From positions 1-37,678 of the forward strand of contig JAUSPO010000083.1 of NCBI GenBank assembly GCA_030656575.1: DNA of 37,678 nt, written 5' to 3'. This document shows positions 1 to 8,537 of this stretch, one piece after another (position 1 is the stretch's first letter; each line of letters starts with the position of its first letter). Below the pieces are notes generated by a model. It had not been told where the DNA came from. It worked only from the letters and a program-made list of their open reading frames with translations, and did no database searches. Both the position numbers and the translations under genes were made by a program. Source of the stretch: Bacillota bacterium. GTDB taxonomy: Bacteria; Bacillota; Dethiobacteria; DTU022; UBA8154.

Positions 1-45
1 AAAGAGGTATTATTGCTTAAGGCTAGTATTTTAACTAAAAACGAG

Positions 46-122
46 TGACGGCTGAATTCTCACCATGCTTGCAGGTTGTCGTTCAAGCTGCAACGCCATT
101 GTCGGTGAGAATTCCGCCGTCA
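46..122. repeat. Imperfect inverted repeat, 19-bp arms
   Basis: Positions 46-64 pair with 104-122 with a single mismatch (53 against 115). The core is GAATTCTCACC facing GGTGAGAATTC. The 39-nt loop contains a further GCAG/CTGC pairing. A related GAATTC-containing stretch follows at about 126-140. No open frame covers it. It could be a small mobile-element remnant or a structured RNA; nothing in the sequence decides between these. Confidence 0.6.
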
Positions 123-194
123 GAATTCGTGAGCGGTGACAGAATATAAGGAAAGGCATTGAAAAAGGAAAGTAAACCGGTGATACTTAACTAC

Positions 195-224
195 AAAAAA
201 ATCATCCCTTCTTTTCGAAGGGAT
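195..224 (-). terminator. Rho-independent terminator, minus strand
   Basis: An 8-bp perfect stem (204-211 with 217-224, ATCCCTTC/GAAGGGAT) has a 5-nt loop. On the minus strand it is followed, after GA, by seven T residues (195-201). It directly abuts the left inverted repeat of the insertion sequence, so it would stop transcription running leftwards out of the transposase gene. It may instead be an older host terminator next to which the element landed. Confidence 0.6.
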
Positions 225-2479
225 CCCATATTCAGCACCCCTGAGGATATCTTTAAATATTTTTATAAATCATGATAGAATTGTAGGAATCAGCAAAACG
301 TTGGATCTAAAAATGGCAAGACAGAAGTAGCTTCTCAGGTAAGACCGGTATTTTTGTTGCCTTGTGTATGATCGGTCCCGTAAAAATAGGATAGCAAAGC
401 TACCTGTCGGTCAGATCATATATATAAATACCGTACAGCAACAAGTCGTTGCGGCCGTGTTTGGGTATTAATACTCTATTAGCTCTTCCACGGTCATCCC
501 CAGAAATTCAAGAAATGTGGTCATTTGCAGCCTACGAAACTGATTGATAAAAATTAACTGGTACGTTCCCGCTTCGTTCTCAATAAAACCTTGGTGTCGG
601 AATTCCTCTATTAAGAATCTGGTCGTAATGTTTTGCTGGATTTTCCGTCCGTCGCGTCCTACACGTGGAAGCTTATCCGCTGGGTATTCTTTAATGCCTT
701 TGCGTAGCTTGTATTGGATCATGGCACGTACCAGTAAGGACACATGCAGCAGCATGGCTAAACTTTGGATCCTCTCCGGTGTCTTCAGATAAATTACCGA
801 AGCGACACACGGTTCCTTCAAAAGACGGAAGTCGATCTCAACGACCATCTGGTTTTTGTAGATACCCAAAACCTCTCGCATATCAAATTCTTCTGGGCTA
901 ACATTGGTAATGAGGACGAAACATTCCTCAGCATGCCGAAACTTCGCCATCGCTGTGGGATCTTCACCGCTTACCTGAATCTGAAGGGACCACTGATTAA
1001 TAATTTGAGGCGCTTTCGGGTTCTTACCCGGATTGCCGCGTGGGCGTTTTTCTTGTGTGGTTTCGACAAACGTCACATCATAGAGATAAAGGCTTTTTTT
1101 GTGTGATTTGCAGAATCGTTTCCATTCTTCCTGCGCATCCGCTTCACAGACAAACACTTTCTTGTTCGTGTTTGCGATATCTTGCTCAAGTGCTTGCCGT
1201 GCCTTCTCCTTCTTCGTTTGGAACCGGGATTCACCCTCACTGCTGCATAGCACTATCAGTTGGACCTCACGGTTATCAACCGCCTTGGTGTATGCTTTCC
1301 CTTTGTAAGAGCATGCTTTTTTCCCACTGCCAAACGTCCCGAGTTCCACCCACGCCTCTCCATCCGCATAGGCTTCTGCGACGGTCTTCTCTTCCAGTTT
1401 GCCGCCAAAATTGGCCGGGCAACGGGAAACAAACCGGATGAGATAGTCAGGATTCATCAGGGTTCGAAACAGATTGATGGTCATCAGTTTCGCATCGGCC
1501 ACATAAATACCTTCGGCTAATTGGTCCGCGTACAATTGACCAACCAATTCCAGCGCTTTTTGATTCCACTCTACATCGGACGTGTTTCCATCCATGCTCA
1601 GACTGACCAGCGGCATGCCGTGTTCATTGACGACCTTCCCGACTACTACTTGCTTGCATTCCGGTCGATGGTCCTTGTTGTACCCCCGGACAATTTGCAG
1701 CACTTCTTCGGCCTCTTCTTCACTAATCTCCGGGTCATACTCCCCATAAAAAGACAGGCTGGTCGTATCGGAATGAAGTCGTTTAAAGGCAATTTTATAA
1801 ATAGCATAGGTACTCAGGCATATCGTGCTAAATAAACGATCTGGATTTGCTTCAGCTATTTTGTCGAGAGTTCGTCCAACTGCATAGTCGTTCAAATCTT
1901 TAGCGGTAATACCTTCCCCAAAGAAAAACTCTGTATCAATCCCAATGAAGCGTCCCTTAATAAGGCTCAATGGCGCGCGGATATCAAAAAAGGTAGCCAG
2001 AATTACTGCTTTTGCCAAGTGACCAGGCGTAACTTTGCACTGCTCGTCATCCCACTCCACAGACGCATTTATGAAATCCACAAATCCTATCGTCTCTAAT
2101 ATTTTATTGGCCAGCGCCAGGATTAGCGGAATGGTGCGCCTGCGTTCCTCTACTTCAAAATGCGCATATTTTCTTTTGACTGGCCCTCGGTTACGTTTTG
2201 GTCTTGCTTTTTGCTTTTTTGATTTTCTTGCCATGATGAGACACCTCCTACCCAAAGGCAGACTTTTAATCTCATCATACTTCACGGATAAAACTTTGTC
2301 CAGCGTTAATTCCTATCCGCTCATATTTTATAAGCGTTCATATCACTCGCTGTGCTGTGTTAAAAAAGTTTGCTTTTTGTTTGTTACACAATTTGTGCGT
2401 AACGGTGTTCATTATTTCAAGCCTCGTACAGGTATGACGCAAAATATCTGTAAAATATTATGTGGGTGCCGAATATGGG
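225..2479 (-). mobile_element. IS1634/IS4-like insertion sequence, about 2.25 kb
   Basis: Position 225-241 reads CCCATATTCAGCACCCC. The reverse complement of 2463-2479 reads CCCATATTCGGCACCCA, so the two ends match at 15 of 17 bases in inverted orientation. They enclose a single transposase gene read leftwards. The 226 bases between the left end and the transposase stop hold no gene, only short inverted motifs such as GGTATTT/AAATACC. No convincing target-site duplication is visible next to either end, so the exact ends may be off by a few bases or the duplication may have decayed. Confidence 0.75.
468..2234 (-). CDS. IS1634/IS4-like DDE transposase
   Basis: The 588-residue protein cuts and joins DNA to move the surrounding insertion sequence. 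The DDE residues are recognisable: an Asp in HSDTTSLSFYGEYD, an Asp in YVADAKLMTIN, and a C-terminal Glu in the YKNQMVVEIDFRLLKEP region, which has the Y-x(2)-R/K...E...FR.LK layout of IS4-superfamily enzymes. The start at 2234 (MARKSKKQ) is chosen because AGGAGGTG lies about 7 nt upstream; an in-frame extension 17 codons longer has no such site. A basic N-terminal tail of about 25 residues precedes a DUF4277-like region. The gene is full length without internal stops, so the element may still be active. Assignment to IS1634 rather than another IS4-superfamily branch rests on overall resemblance. Confidence 0.85.
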   Translation of the reverse strand: MARKSKKQKARPKRNRGPVKRKYAHFEVEERRRTIPLILALANKILETIGFVDFINASVEWDDEQCKVTPGHLAKAVILATFFDIRAPLSLIKGRFIGIDTEFFFGEGITAKDLNDYAVGRTLDKIAEANPDRLFSTICLSTYAIYKIAFKRLHSDTTSLSFYGEYDPEISEEEAEEVLQIVRGYNKDHRPECKQVVVGKVVNEHGMPLVSLSMDGNTSDVEWNQKALELVGQLYADQLAEGIYVADAKLMTINLFRTLMNPDYLIRFVSRCPANFGGKLEEKTVAEAYADGEAWVELGTFGSGKKACSYKGKAYTKAVDNREVQLIVLCSSEGESRFQTKKEKARQALEQDIANTNKKVFVCEADAQEEWKRFCKSHKKSLYLYDVTFVETTQEKRPRGNPGKNPKAPQIINQWSLQIQVSGEDPTAMAKFRHAEECFVLITNVSPEEFDMREVLGIYKNQMVVEIDFRLLKEPCVASVIYLKTPERIQSLAMLLHVSLLVRAMIQYKLRKGIKEYPADKLPRVGRDGRKIQQNITTRFLIEEFRHQGFIENEAGTYQLIFINQFRRLQMTTFLEFLGMTVEELIEY

Positions 2480-2531
2480 TTGTACATTAAAAAAAAGATA
2501 AATACATTTCCACGATGCGGAAATTTATCTA

Positions 2532-2560
2532 TTGACAGAGATATTATGAGCTTTTATAAT
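2532..2560 (+). promoter_or_regulatory. Sigma-A promoter upstream of the iclR-like gene
   Basis: TTGACA at 2532-2537, a 17-nt spacer and TATAAT at 2555-2560 match the housekeeping consensus exactly. Transcription would begin near 2567, giving a leader of about 100 nt before the regulator gene. The promoter lies 53 bp outside the right end of the insertion sequence and so belongs to the host, not the element. Confidence 0.75.
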
Positions 2561-2667
2561 TAAGAATAGCAACAAAACAGAAAGATATTTCATAATATGG
2601 AATAATAATAGTCGCTATGAACCCTGAATATTTGTCTTGACACAAATTTTTAAAAGGGGTGTTTTTG

Positions 2668-3438
2668 TTGGTAGAGACTGCAATAAGTCATACGAGGGAA
2701 AGGCCCGTACAATCGGTGGAGAGAACTCTCAGGATATTGGAGATCATGGCTGAATGGGGGTATCCCATGACCTTAAGCGAGATTAGCAATAATCTTGATT
2801 TAAAGAACAGTACAACTCATCGCCTGCTTAAGACATTAATCATGAAAAGTTTTGCCCAGCAGGATCCATCTTCGGGAAAATACCTACTGGGAATAAAAAC
2901 CTTCAGTATAGGAAATACAGCTCTGTATGCGCTGGATATACGTTCTGTGGCGAGACCTTATCTGAAGCAGCTGGAAACAAGATATAAGGAGACTGCCAAT
3001 CTGGCTATTTTGGACCAAGGAGACGTGATCTACATAGATCAGGTTGAGTCGGAAAGAATGGTTAAAATGAGTGCTAATTTGGGAGGTAGGGCCCCTTCTC
3101 ATTCAAATGCTGTGGGCAAGGTCCTTTTGGCGGGGTTAACTGAATCTGAATTGGAACGCTATTTCAAAGGAAGAAAATTTGAAAGGTACACATCAAATAC
3201 CATTACTTCCCATGAGGCACTGCGAATGGAATTGGAGAAGGTCAGCCAACTGGGTTATGGCCTCGACGCAGAAGAGACAGAGGAAGGAATTCGCTGTGTA
3301 GCATCGGCCATCTATAACCACCTGGGGAAAGCTACTGCTGCTATCGGTATCTCCGGTCCGGGTAACCGCATCAGTATGAGCTATCTGAAAGGAGAGCTGG
3401 CCACTGCTGAAAAAAAACAGCTGATGACATTTCTTTAA
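2668..3438 (+). CDS. IclR-family transcriptional regulator
   Basis: About 256 residues. The N-terminal part (roughly 5-70) is a winged helix-turn-helix: ERTLRILEIMAEWG, then SEISNNLDLKNSTTHRLLKTL as recognition helix. The rest is the IclR effector domain, with typical HSNAVGKVLLAG and the C-terminal stretch around GIRCVASAIYNHLGKATAAIGISGP. IclR proteins bind a small metabolite and control adjacent operons. TTG at 2668 is chosen because AAGGGGTG sits 6 nt upstream; GTG at 2659 in the same frame overlaps that site. It lies just upstream of and co-oriented with the redox cluster starting at 3522 (83-nt gap), so it probably regulates that cluster. The ligand is unknown. Confidence 0.85.
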   Translation: MVETAISHTRERPVQSVERTLRILEIMAEWGYPMTLSEISNNLDLKNSTTHRLLKTLIMKSFAQQDPSSGKYLLGIKTFSIGNTALYALDIRSVARPYLKQLETRYKETANLAILDQGDVIYIDQVESERMVKMSANLGGRAPSHSNAVGKVLLAGLTESELERYFKGRKFERYTSNTITSHEALRMELEKVSQLGYGLDAEETEEGIRCVASAIYNHLGKATAAIGISGPGNRISMSYLKGELATAEKKQLMTFL

Positions 3439-3521
3439 AACTGGGCTTTTCCCCACAGGTTAATAAATAGCATGTGGTTAAAAGAAGATGGAATACTATT
3501 TTAAATGTTAGGGGTGAGATG

Positions 3522-4049
3522 ATGAAAGCTCTAGAAGAGAATTTGAGGTTAGGCCAAAAGGATCCCCATATTCAGCAAAATGGCTCCATAATTTCCCTGC
3601 TGCAGGAGATTCAGGAAAGATACAATTACCTGCCGGAAGATGTCTTAAGAGACTTGGCAAAAAAAAGAAATGTTTCACTCATGGAAATTTTCAGTATCGC
3701 AACATTTTATAAATCTTTCAGCCTGACCCCAAAAGGCAAACACAAGATTGTTACCTGCTCGGGTACTGCTTGTCATGTGCGGGGAAGTGAAAAAGTCACC
3801 AGAGAGATTTCGCGCAAACTTGGAATAGAGCCAGGCAGTACCACAGAGGATGGGGAGTATTCACTGGAGAGCGTCAACTGCTTAGGTGCATGCGCTCTTG
3901 CGCCGCTGGTGGTAATTGATGATCAATATTTTGGCAGTATGTCCTCCGCTAAAATTCTGGAAATTATAAATGGTTATGCGACGAAAGATGCTGCATGCAG
4001 CTGTCATGCACAGACAGAAGAAGAAACACCAGAGGCAAAAACTGCATAA
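3522..4049 (+). CDS. NuoE/HydC-like [2Fe-2S] subunit
   Basis: A 175-residue member of the 24-kDa complex I subunit family (NuoE, HoxE, HydC). A helical N-terminal domain includes SIATFYKSFSLTPKGKH. A thioredoxin-like fold follows with the four cluster cysteines at 79 and 84 (CSGTAC) and 120 and 124 (CLGAC). The start at 3522 has GGGGTG 5 nt upstream; an adjacent ATG at 3519 is too close to it. The tail (from about 155) adds a CSC motif and an acidic end not typical of NuoE. It is 34 nt from the NuoF-like gene. In such pairs this subunit passes electrons between the FMN subunit and downstream partners. Confidence 0.9.
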   Translation: MKALEENLRLGQKDPHIQQNGSIISLLQEIQERYNYLPEDVLRDLAKKRNVSLMEIFSIATFYKSFSLTPKGKHKIVTCSGTACHVRGSEKVTREISRKLGIEPGSTTEDGEYSLESVNCLGACALAPLVVIDDQYFGSMSSAKILEIINGYATKDAACSCHAQTEEETPEAKTA

Positions 4050-4083
4050 GAAATATAAGGGGTTGTGGGAGGAGAATTTGCCT

Positions 4084-5949
4084 ATGAGCGTTATAAATGC
4101 CGGATTAAAAACAAGAGGTGATTTTAGTAAGCTTCAGGAACAGCTCAAAAAAAGCAGACAGGATAAGAGTTCGTACATTGCAGTTTGTGGTGATACAGGT
4201 TGTACTGTCTGGGGTTCAAAAAAGGTTAAAAACATTGTTCAGGATTACCTGGAGAAAAAGGGTCTTGGGCAAAAAGTTGGCTTGAAATTTACAGGGTGTT
4301 TAGGCCTTTGTGAAAGCGGGCCAGATGTTATGGTTTTTCCCCAAGGAATAATTTACCAGAAAGTCATGGAGTCTGATGTTGAAGAAATCATTGACAAAAC
4401 GGTTTTAAGAGGCGAGGTTATTGAGCGTCTCCTTTACCAGGATCCGTTAACCGGGCAAAAATATGTTTATGCCGATGATATCCCGTTTTATAAAAAGCAG
4501 GAGAGGAGATTAATTGGTAATAACTGGACAAATGATCCCACCAGTATAGAAGATTACCTCTCTCTGAATGGATATGAAGCCCTCGTCAAAGTTCTCACAA
4601 GCATGTCAGGCCGCGAAGTCATTGAAGAGGTATTAAAAACCCGCCTGAGGGGACGGGGAGGCGCAGGTTTTCCTACAGGCCTCAAGTGGGAAGAGTGTTA
4701 TGAAGCTGTTTCAGACCGGAAGTTTATAATTTGTAATGCTGACGAGGGTGATCCGGGAGCTTTTATGGACAGGAGCCTCCTTGAAGGAAATCCCCATTCC
4801 GTCCTGGAAGGGCTGATTATTGGTGGTTATGCTATTGGCGCTGCAGAGGGTATCATCTATATCAGGGCGGAGTATCCTACGGCAGTTGCCAAAGTAAGAC
4901 TGGCAATCGCCCAGGCGGAAGAAATGGGACTTTTGGGCGAGAATATCCTGGGTTCTAATTTTAATTTTCGTGTTTCTGTAAGTATTGGTGCAGGGGCGTT
5001 TGTCTGTGGGGAAACTTCGGCGCTGGTAGCTTCTGTTGAAGGGCGAACAGGAGAGCCACGGCAAAAACCCCCTCATCTGGCCGAGAGGGGATATTTGAAT
5101 AAGCCTACGGTGATTAACAATGTTGAGACCCTTGCAAATGTCCCGTTTATTATTCGTTACGGTGCGGATCATTATGGCCTTACAGGGACGGAAAGATCCA
5201 AAGGGACGAAGATTTTTTCACTGGTAGGAAAAATTGTAAATACCGGCCTGGTAGAGGTTCCCCTGGGAATGACACTGAGGGAGATAATTTTTGATATAGG
5301 CGGCGGTATTAAGGATGGTAAAGAGTTTAAGGCAGTACAAACGGGAGGCCCTTCAGGAGGATGTCTGCCAGCTTCATTGCTGGATAGCCCTACCGATTTT
5401 GAAGAGCTGAGTGCTGCCGGGTCAATGATGGGTTCCGGCGGTATGATCGTTATGGATGAAGATACCTGTATGGTAGATATCGCCCGCTACTTTTTATCAT
5501 TTCTTGAAGATGAGTCCTGCGGATCTTGTTTTACCTGCAGGGAAGGAATCAGTCGGATGCTTGAAATGGTGGAGGATATCACCAGAGGGAACAGTTCCCT
5601 TGAGCAGTTGGAGCTTCTTAAAGAGTTGGCACAGGTAGTAAAGGATTCTACCATGTGTGGGCTTGGGCAGACATCTGCTAACCCTGTGTTTGCCACCTTG
5701 CGGTATTTTGAGGATGAGTATATGGCCCATATCATAGAAAAAAGATGCCCCGCTGGCGTATGCCGTGATTTGATCACTTTAAGTATTAACGGAGAACTCT
5801 GTGAGGGATGCGGAGCTTGTTTAAAAAAATGTCCGGGTGAAGCTATCCAGGGAGAAAAAAAAGAATCACATACTATCATGCAGGATAAATGTACCAAATG
5901 CGGTATCTGCCTGGAGACATGTAAATTCGATGCGGTAATTAAACAGTAA
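4084..5949 (+). CDS. NuoF/HydB-like NADH-binding FMN iron-sulfur subunit
   Basis: A 621-residue diaphorase subunit that should oxidise or reduce NAD(P)(H) through FMN. Domains in order: an N-terminal thioredoxin-like [2Fe-2S] domain (C35, C40, C72, C76); the 51-kDa NADH/FMN domain with RGRGGAGFPTG near 189-199 and CNADEGDPG at 217-225; an SLBB-type region (about 375-460); the NuoF [4Fe-4S] motif SCGSCFTCREG (478-488) with C525; and two C-terminal ferredoxin motifs, CEGCGACLKKC (573-583) and CTKCGICLETC (603-613). This layout is that of HydB of bifurcating hydrogenases and related formate dehydrogenase or transhydrogenase subunits. The start at 4084 has GGAGGAG about 8 nt upstream. No hydrogenase or formate dehydrogenase catalytic gene is in the window, so its partner is probably the GltB-like protein downstream. 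Confidence 0.92.
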   Translation: MSVINAGLKTRGDFSKLQEQLKKSRQDKSSYIAVCGDTGCTVWGSKKVKNIVQDYLEKKGLGQKVGLKFTGCLGLCESGPDVMVFPQGIIYQKVMESDVEEIIDKTVLRGEVIERLLYQDPLTGQKYVYADDIPFYKKQERRLIGNNWTNDPTSIEDYLSLNGYEALVKVLTSMSGREVIEEVLKTRLRGRGGAGFPTGLKWEECYEAVSDRKFIICNADEGDPGAFMDRSLLEGNPHSVLEGLIIGGYAIGAAEGIIYIRAEYPTAVAKVRLAIAQAEEMGLLGENILGSNFNFRVSVSIGAGAFVCGETSALVASVEGRTGEPRQKPPHLAERGYLNKPTVINNVETLANVPFIIRYGADHYGLTGTERSKGTKIFSLVGKIVNTGLVEVPLGMTLREIIFDIGGGIKDGKEFKAVQTGGPSGGCLPASLLDSPTDFEELSAAGSMMGSGGMIVMDEDTCMVDIARYFLSFLEDESCGSCFTCREGISRMLEMVEDITRGNSSLEQLELLKELAQVVKDSTMCGLGQTSANPVFATLRYFEDEYMAHIIEKRCPAGVCRDLITLSINGELCEGCGACLKKCPGEAIQGEKKESHTIMQDKCTKCGICLETCKFDAVIKQ

Positions 5950-5992
5950 ATTATTCCCCTTTTTAAGCCTTTACCTGAGGAGGTGTTGAGAT

Positions 5993-6663
5993 TTGGTTAA
6001 TTTAACCCTGAACGGGTTGGAAATTACTGTGGAAAAAGGAACAACGCTACTGGAAGCAGCAAAATTTTATGGTATTGAAATTCCAACTCTTTGTTATGAT
6101 GAAGCGTTAAGCCCTTACGGAGCCTGCAGGCTCTGCCTCGTGGAAATAGGTTCACCGGGACGTTCAAAATTAGTAACATCGTGTACTTATCCTGTGGTGG
6201 AAGGTCTGATTGTAAGAACGCATACGGATAAGGTTATAAAAACAAGGAAGTTGATCCTGGAGCTGTATCTGGCTACCTGCCCCTCTTCCAAAACTATTCA
6301 GGAAAACATAATGTAACGTCTGTGCGTTTTAAGCAGAAGCATGAGGAGTGTATCCTTTGTGGCCTCTGTGTGAGGATGTGTGCTGAACAGATGCAGGGTA
6401 ATGGTATAGGGTTTATCAACAGGGGAGCGAAACGCGCCATAAGCACCCCTTTTAACAAAAAATCAGAAGAGTGCCGTTTTTGTGGGGGGTGTATGTATAT
6501 TTGCCCAGTATGCGGGGTGAGGTGCCAGGGGCCAGAGGAAAAAAGCGCTGTTTGTAACGCTTGCCTGAATCTTTCCCCTCCCTGCCTGGACAATTATGAA
6601 GAGGCGATGTGTTATATGGATCCCTGCGTTGCCTGTGAGCTGAGTAAAACGACACCAGAATAG
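5993..6663 (+). pseudogene. HoxU/NuoG-N-like ferredoxin subunit, frameshifted
   Basis: The first frame (TTG at 5993, SD GGAGGTG) encodes a plant-type [2Fe-2S] domain with CYDEALSPYGACRLC and a later SC, then stops at 6314-6316. The next frame resumes without a gap of meaning (KHNVTSVRFKQKHEEC) and carries CILCGLCVRMC and CRFCGGCMYICPVC cluster motifs plus an unusual Cys-rich tail (CNACLNLSPPC, CYMDPCVAC) to 6663. Adding one base in the A-run at 6303-6306 gives one protein of 223 residues, the size of a HoxU-type subunit. The joint is a few residues shorter than I would expect for the family, so a 10-nt loss is as possible as a 1-nt loss. It lies between the NuoF-like and GltB-like genes and is presumably the electron conduit between them. 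It could also be intact in the cell and broken only in the assembly. Confidence 0.8.
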
Positions 6664-6740
6664 CACCATGCTCGTTAGCGCAGTGGCTCTGCCAACCGCG
6701 TGTAGTTTTATATATTTAAAGAACAGAGAGGAGAATAAAT

Positions 6741-8323
6741 ATGACTTTATCCAGGCTAAACGCCTCTGCAGCCACCTTAACAAAAAACCGTACTGAGGGT
6801 TCCGTCAGTCCCTTTAGCGGAATGTGTACTACATGTGTCGATGGCTGTGTAGGAATGTGTGAAATAGGAAAATCTGCTTATCGTGGTCATGAGACCATTT
6901 ATCCCCAACCTTTTGGCATTATTACTACTGCTTCAGAAAAAAATTATCCGTTGGATTATTCCAGTTTTTCCATAATGGGAACAGCTGTAGGAGCTGTAGG
7001 TATAGAAGCCGACAGCGACAAGGCTATTTTCCCGGCAGTTAATTTAGAAACAAAAGTAGGGCATGGAGAGGAGTAAAGGTTAAATTGCCTTTCATTATCC
7101 CGGGAATTGGCTCTACTGATGTGGCTAAGAATAACTGGGATGGCTTAGCGATCGGTTCAGCTCTGGCTGGTGCAATTCTTACTATCGGTGAAAACGTATG
7201 CGGTATGGATGAACAGGCTGTATTTAAAAACGGAAAAATTGTTAGCACGGTTGACCTGGACAGAAGGGTGAAGCTTTTTCAGGATTGGCAGCGGGACGGT
7301 TATGGTGCTATTGTAGTTCAGGCCAATGTTGAGGACACCAGGCTGGGAGTCCAGGAGTATGCTATCAGCGAGTTAGGTGTTGAGGTAGTTGAGTTAAAAT
7401 GGGGCCAGGGAGCAAAGGATATTGGTGGAGAAGTAAAGATCAGAAGCCTTGAAAAAGCACAAACACTGAAAAAAAGAGGGTATATTGTGCTTCCCGATCC
7501 GGAAAACCCTGCCGTTATAGATGCTTTTCAGAAGGGGTCTTTTAAAGAGTTCGAAAGGCATTCCAGAATCGGTATGGTGGAATTAGAATCGTTTTTAGAA
7601 AGAGTTGAAGTGCTGAGAAAAGCTGGAGCTAAGTATGTATTTCTGAAAACGGGAGCTTACAGGCCGGCAGATTTAGCCCGTGCTGTGAAGTTTGCTTCCC
7701 TGGCGAAGATTGATCTGCTTACCGTAGACGGTGCAGGAGGCGGGACCGGCATGAGTCCCTGGAGGATGATGAATGAGTGGGGCGTGCCTTCTGTAGAACT
7801 TCATTCCTTGCTCTACCAGTACTGTCATAAGCTCAAGCAAAAAGGGGAATTTGTTCCCGACCTGTCGCTTGCAGGAGGTTTTACCCTGGAAGACCAGATT
7901 TTTAAAGGCCTGGCCATTGCTGCTCCCTATGTCAAACTTATCGGTATGGCCCGGGGTCCCATAGCTGCGGCAATGGTAGGTAAGACAATTGGAAGGCGAA
8001 TTAATGAGGATAAACTGCCTGTTTACGTTGAACGTTTTGGCCGGAGTGTGGAAGAAGTTTTTGTTACTGCTTCAGACCTTAAAGATGAACTGGGAGAGGA
8101 AACCTTTAATAAAGTCCCCCCGGGCGCGCTTGGCCTTTATACCTATTATGAAAGACTGGCTCAGGGTTTGAGGCAGATGATGTGCGGAAGCCGGAAATTT
8201 GCTCTCGAGCACATTTCAAGGGATGACATTGCCGCATTAACCAGGGAAGCTTCAGATGTAAGCGGAATAAGTTATATAATGGAAACAGATCAGGAAGAAG
8301 TGGAAAAAATCCTGGATATGTAG
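6741..8323 (+). pseudogene. Glutamate-synthase-like (GltB FMN domain) protein, frameshifted
   Basis: The first frame (ATG 6741, SD GAGAGGAG) gives 111 residues with a Cys cluster at C29, C32, C36 and C40 and ends at TAA 7074-7076. The second frame (TTG 7085) gives 412 residues of the FMN-binding glutamate synthase barrel: FIIPGIGSTD, DGAGGGTGMSPWRMM, LAGGFTLEDQIFKGLAIAAP. One base inserted near 7072 fuses them into 527 residues. There is no glutaminase domain. The [3Fe-4S] cysteines that follow the MAR motif in true GltB are absent (GMARGPIAAAMVG instead), so ordinary glutamate synthesis is doubtful. GGAGAGGAG precedes TTG 7085 by about 12 nt, so the second part could be translated on its own. 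It ends the operon with the NuoE/NuoF/HoxU-like genes and is probably reduced by, or reduces, that diaphorase. Confidence 0.8.
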
Positions 8324-8404
8324 TGAAAGTAAATAGGAGTCAGAAGTCAGGAGATAGTAGTCTAAATAAGAGAAGAGAACCGGCGAAAACTGCTGTGAGC
8401 GGTG

Positions 8405-8477
8405 CCATGGGGACGGTTCGATCGTCACCGGAGCAAAGCGAAGGTCCAACGGGAAGACGATGGAACTGTCCCCGTGG
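8405..8477. repeat. GGGGAC-type inverted repeat
   Basis: Arms 8405-8426 and 8456-8477 pair at 19 of 22 positions (core GGGGACGGTTC against GGAACTGTCCCC) around a 29-nt loop. The core GGGGACGGTTC recurs at 13761 and, reversed, at 17015-17025, so it belongs to a dispersed repeat family. The 316-nt gap 8324-8639 otherwise holds only a terminator. An 85-codon open frame runs through the repeat and terminator and is not credible as a gene. Confidence 0.7.
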
Positions 8478-8537
8478 CTTAGCGGTGGAGCAAAATAAGC
8501 AATCTTTCGCCCAAACTGTAGAGCGTGTTGTTTTCAG

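Noticed and set aside
1-13. 13-bp match AAAGAGGTATTAT between the window start and about 26134-26146
   Set aside because: The identity does not extend beyond about 13 AT-rich bases and neither site has matching context, so it is probably chance.
2035-2490. 151-codon plus-strand open frame crossing the right end of the IS
   Set aside because: It is the antisense of the transposase gene and lacks a ribosome site or recognisable domain.
6668-6705. tRNA-like stretch (TTAGCGCAGTGGCTCTGCC)
   Set aside because: It resembles a D-arm region, but no anticodon arm, T-arm (GTTCGA-type) or 3' acceptor pairing follows; a whole tRNA is not present.
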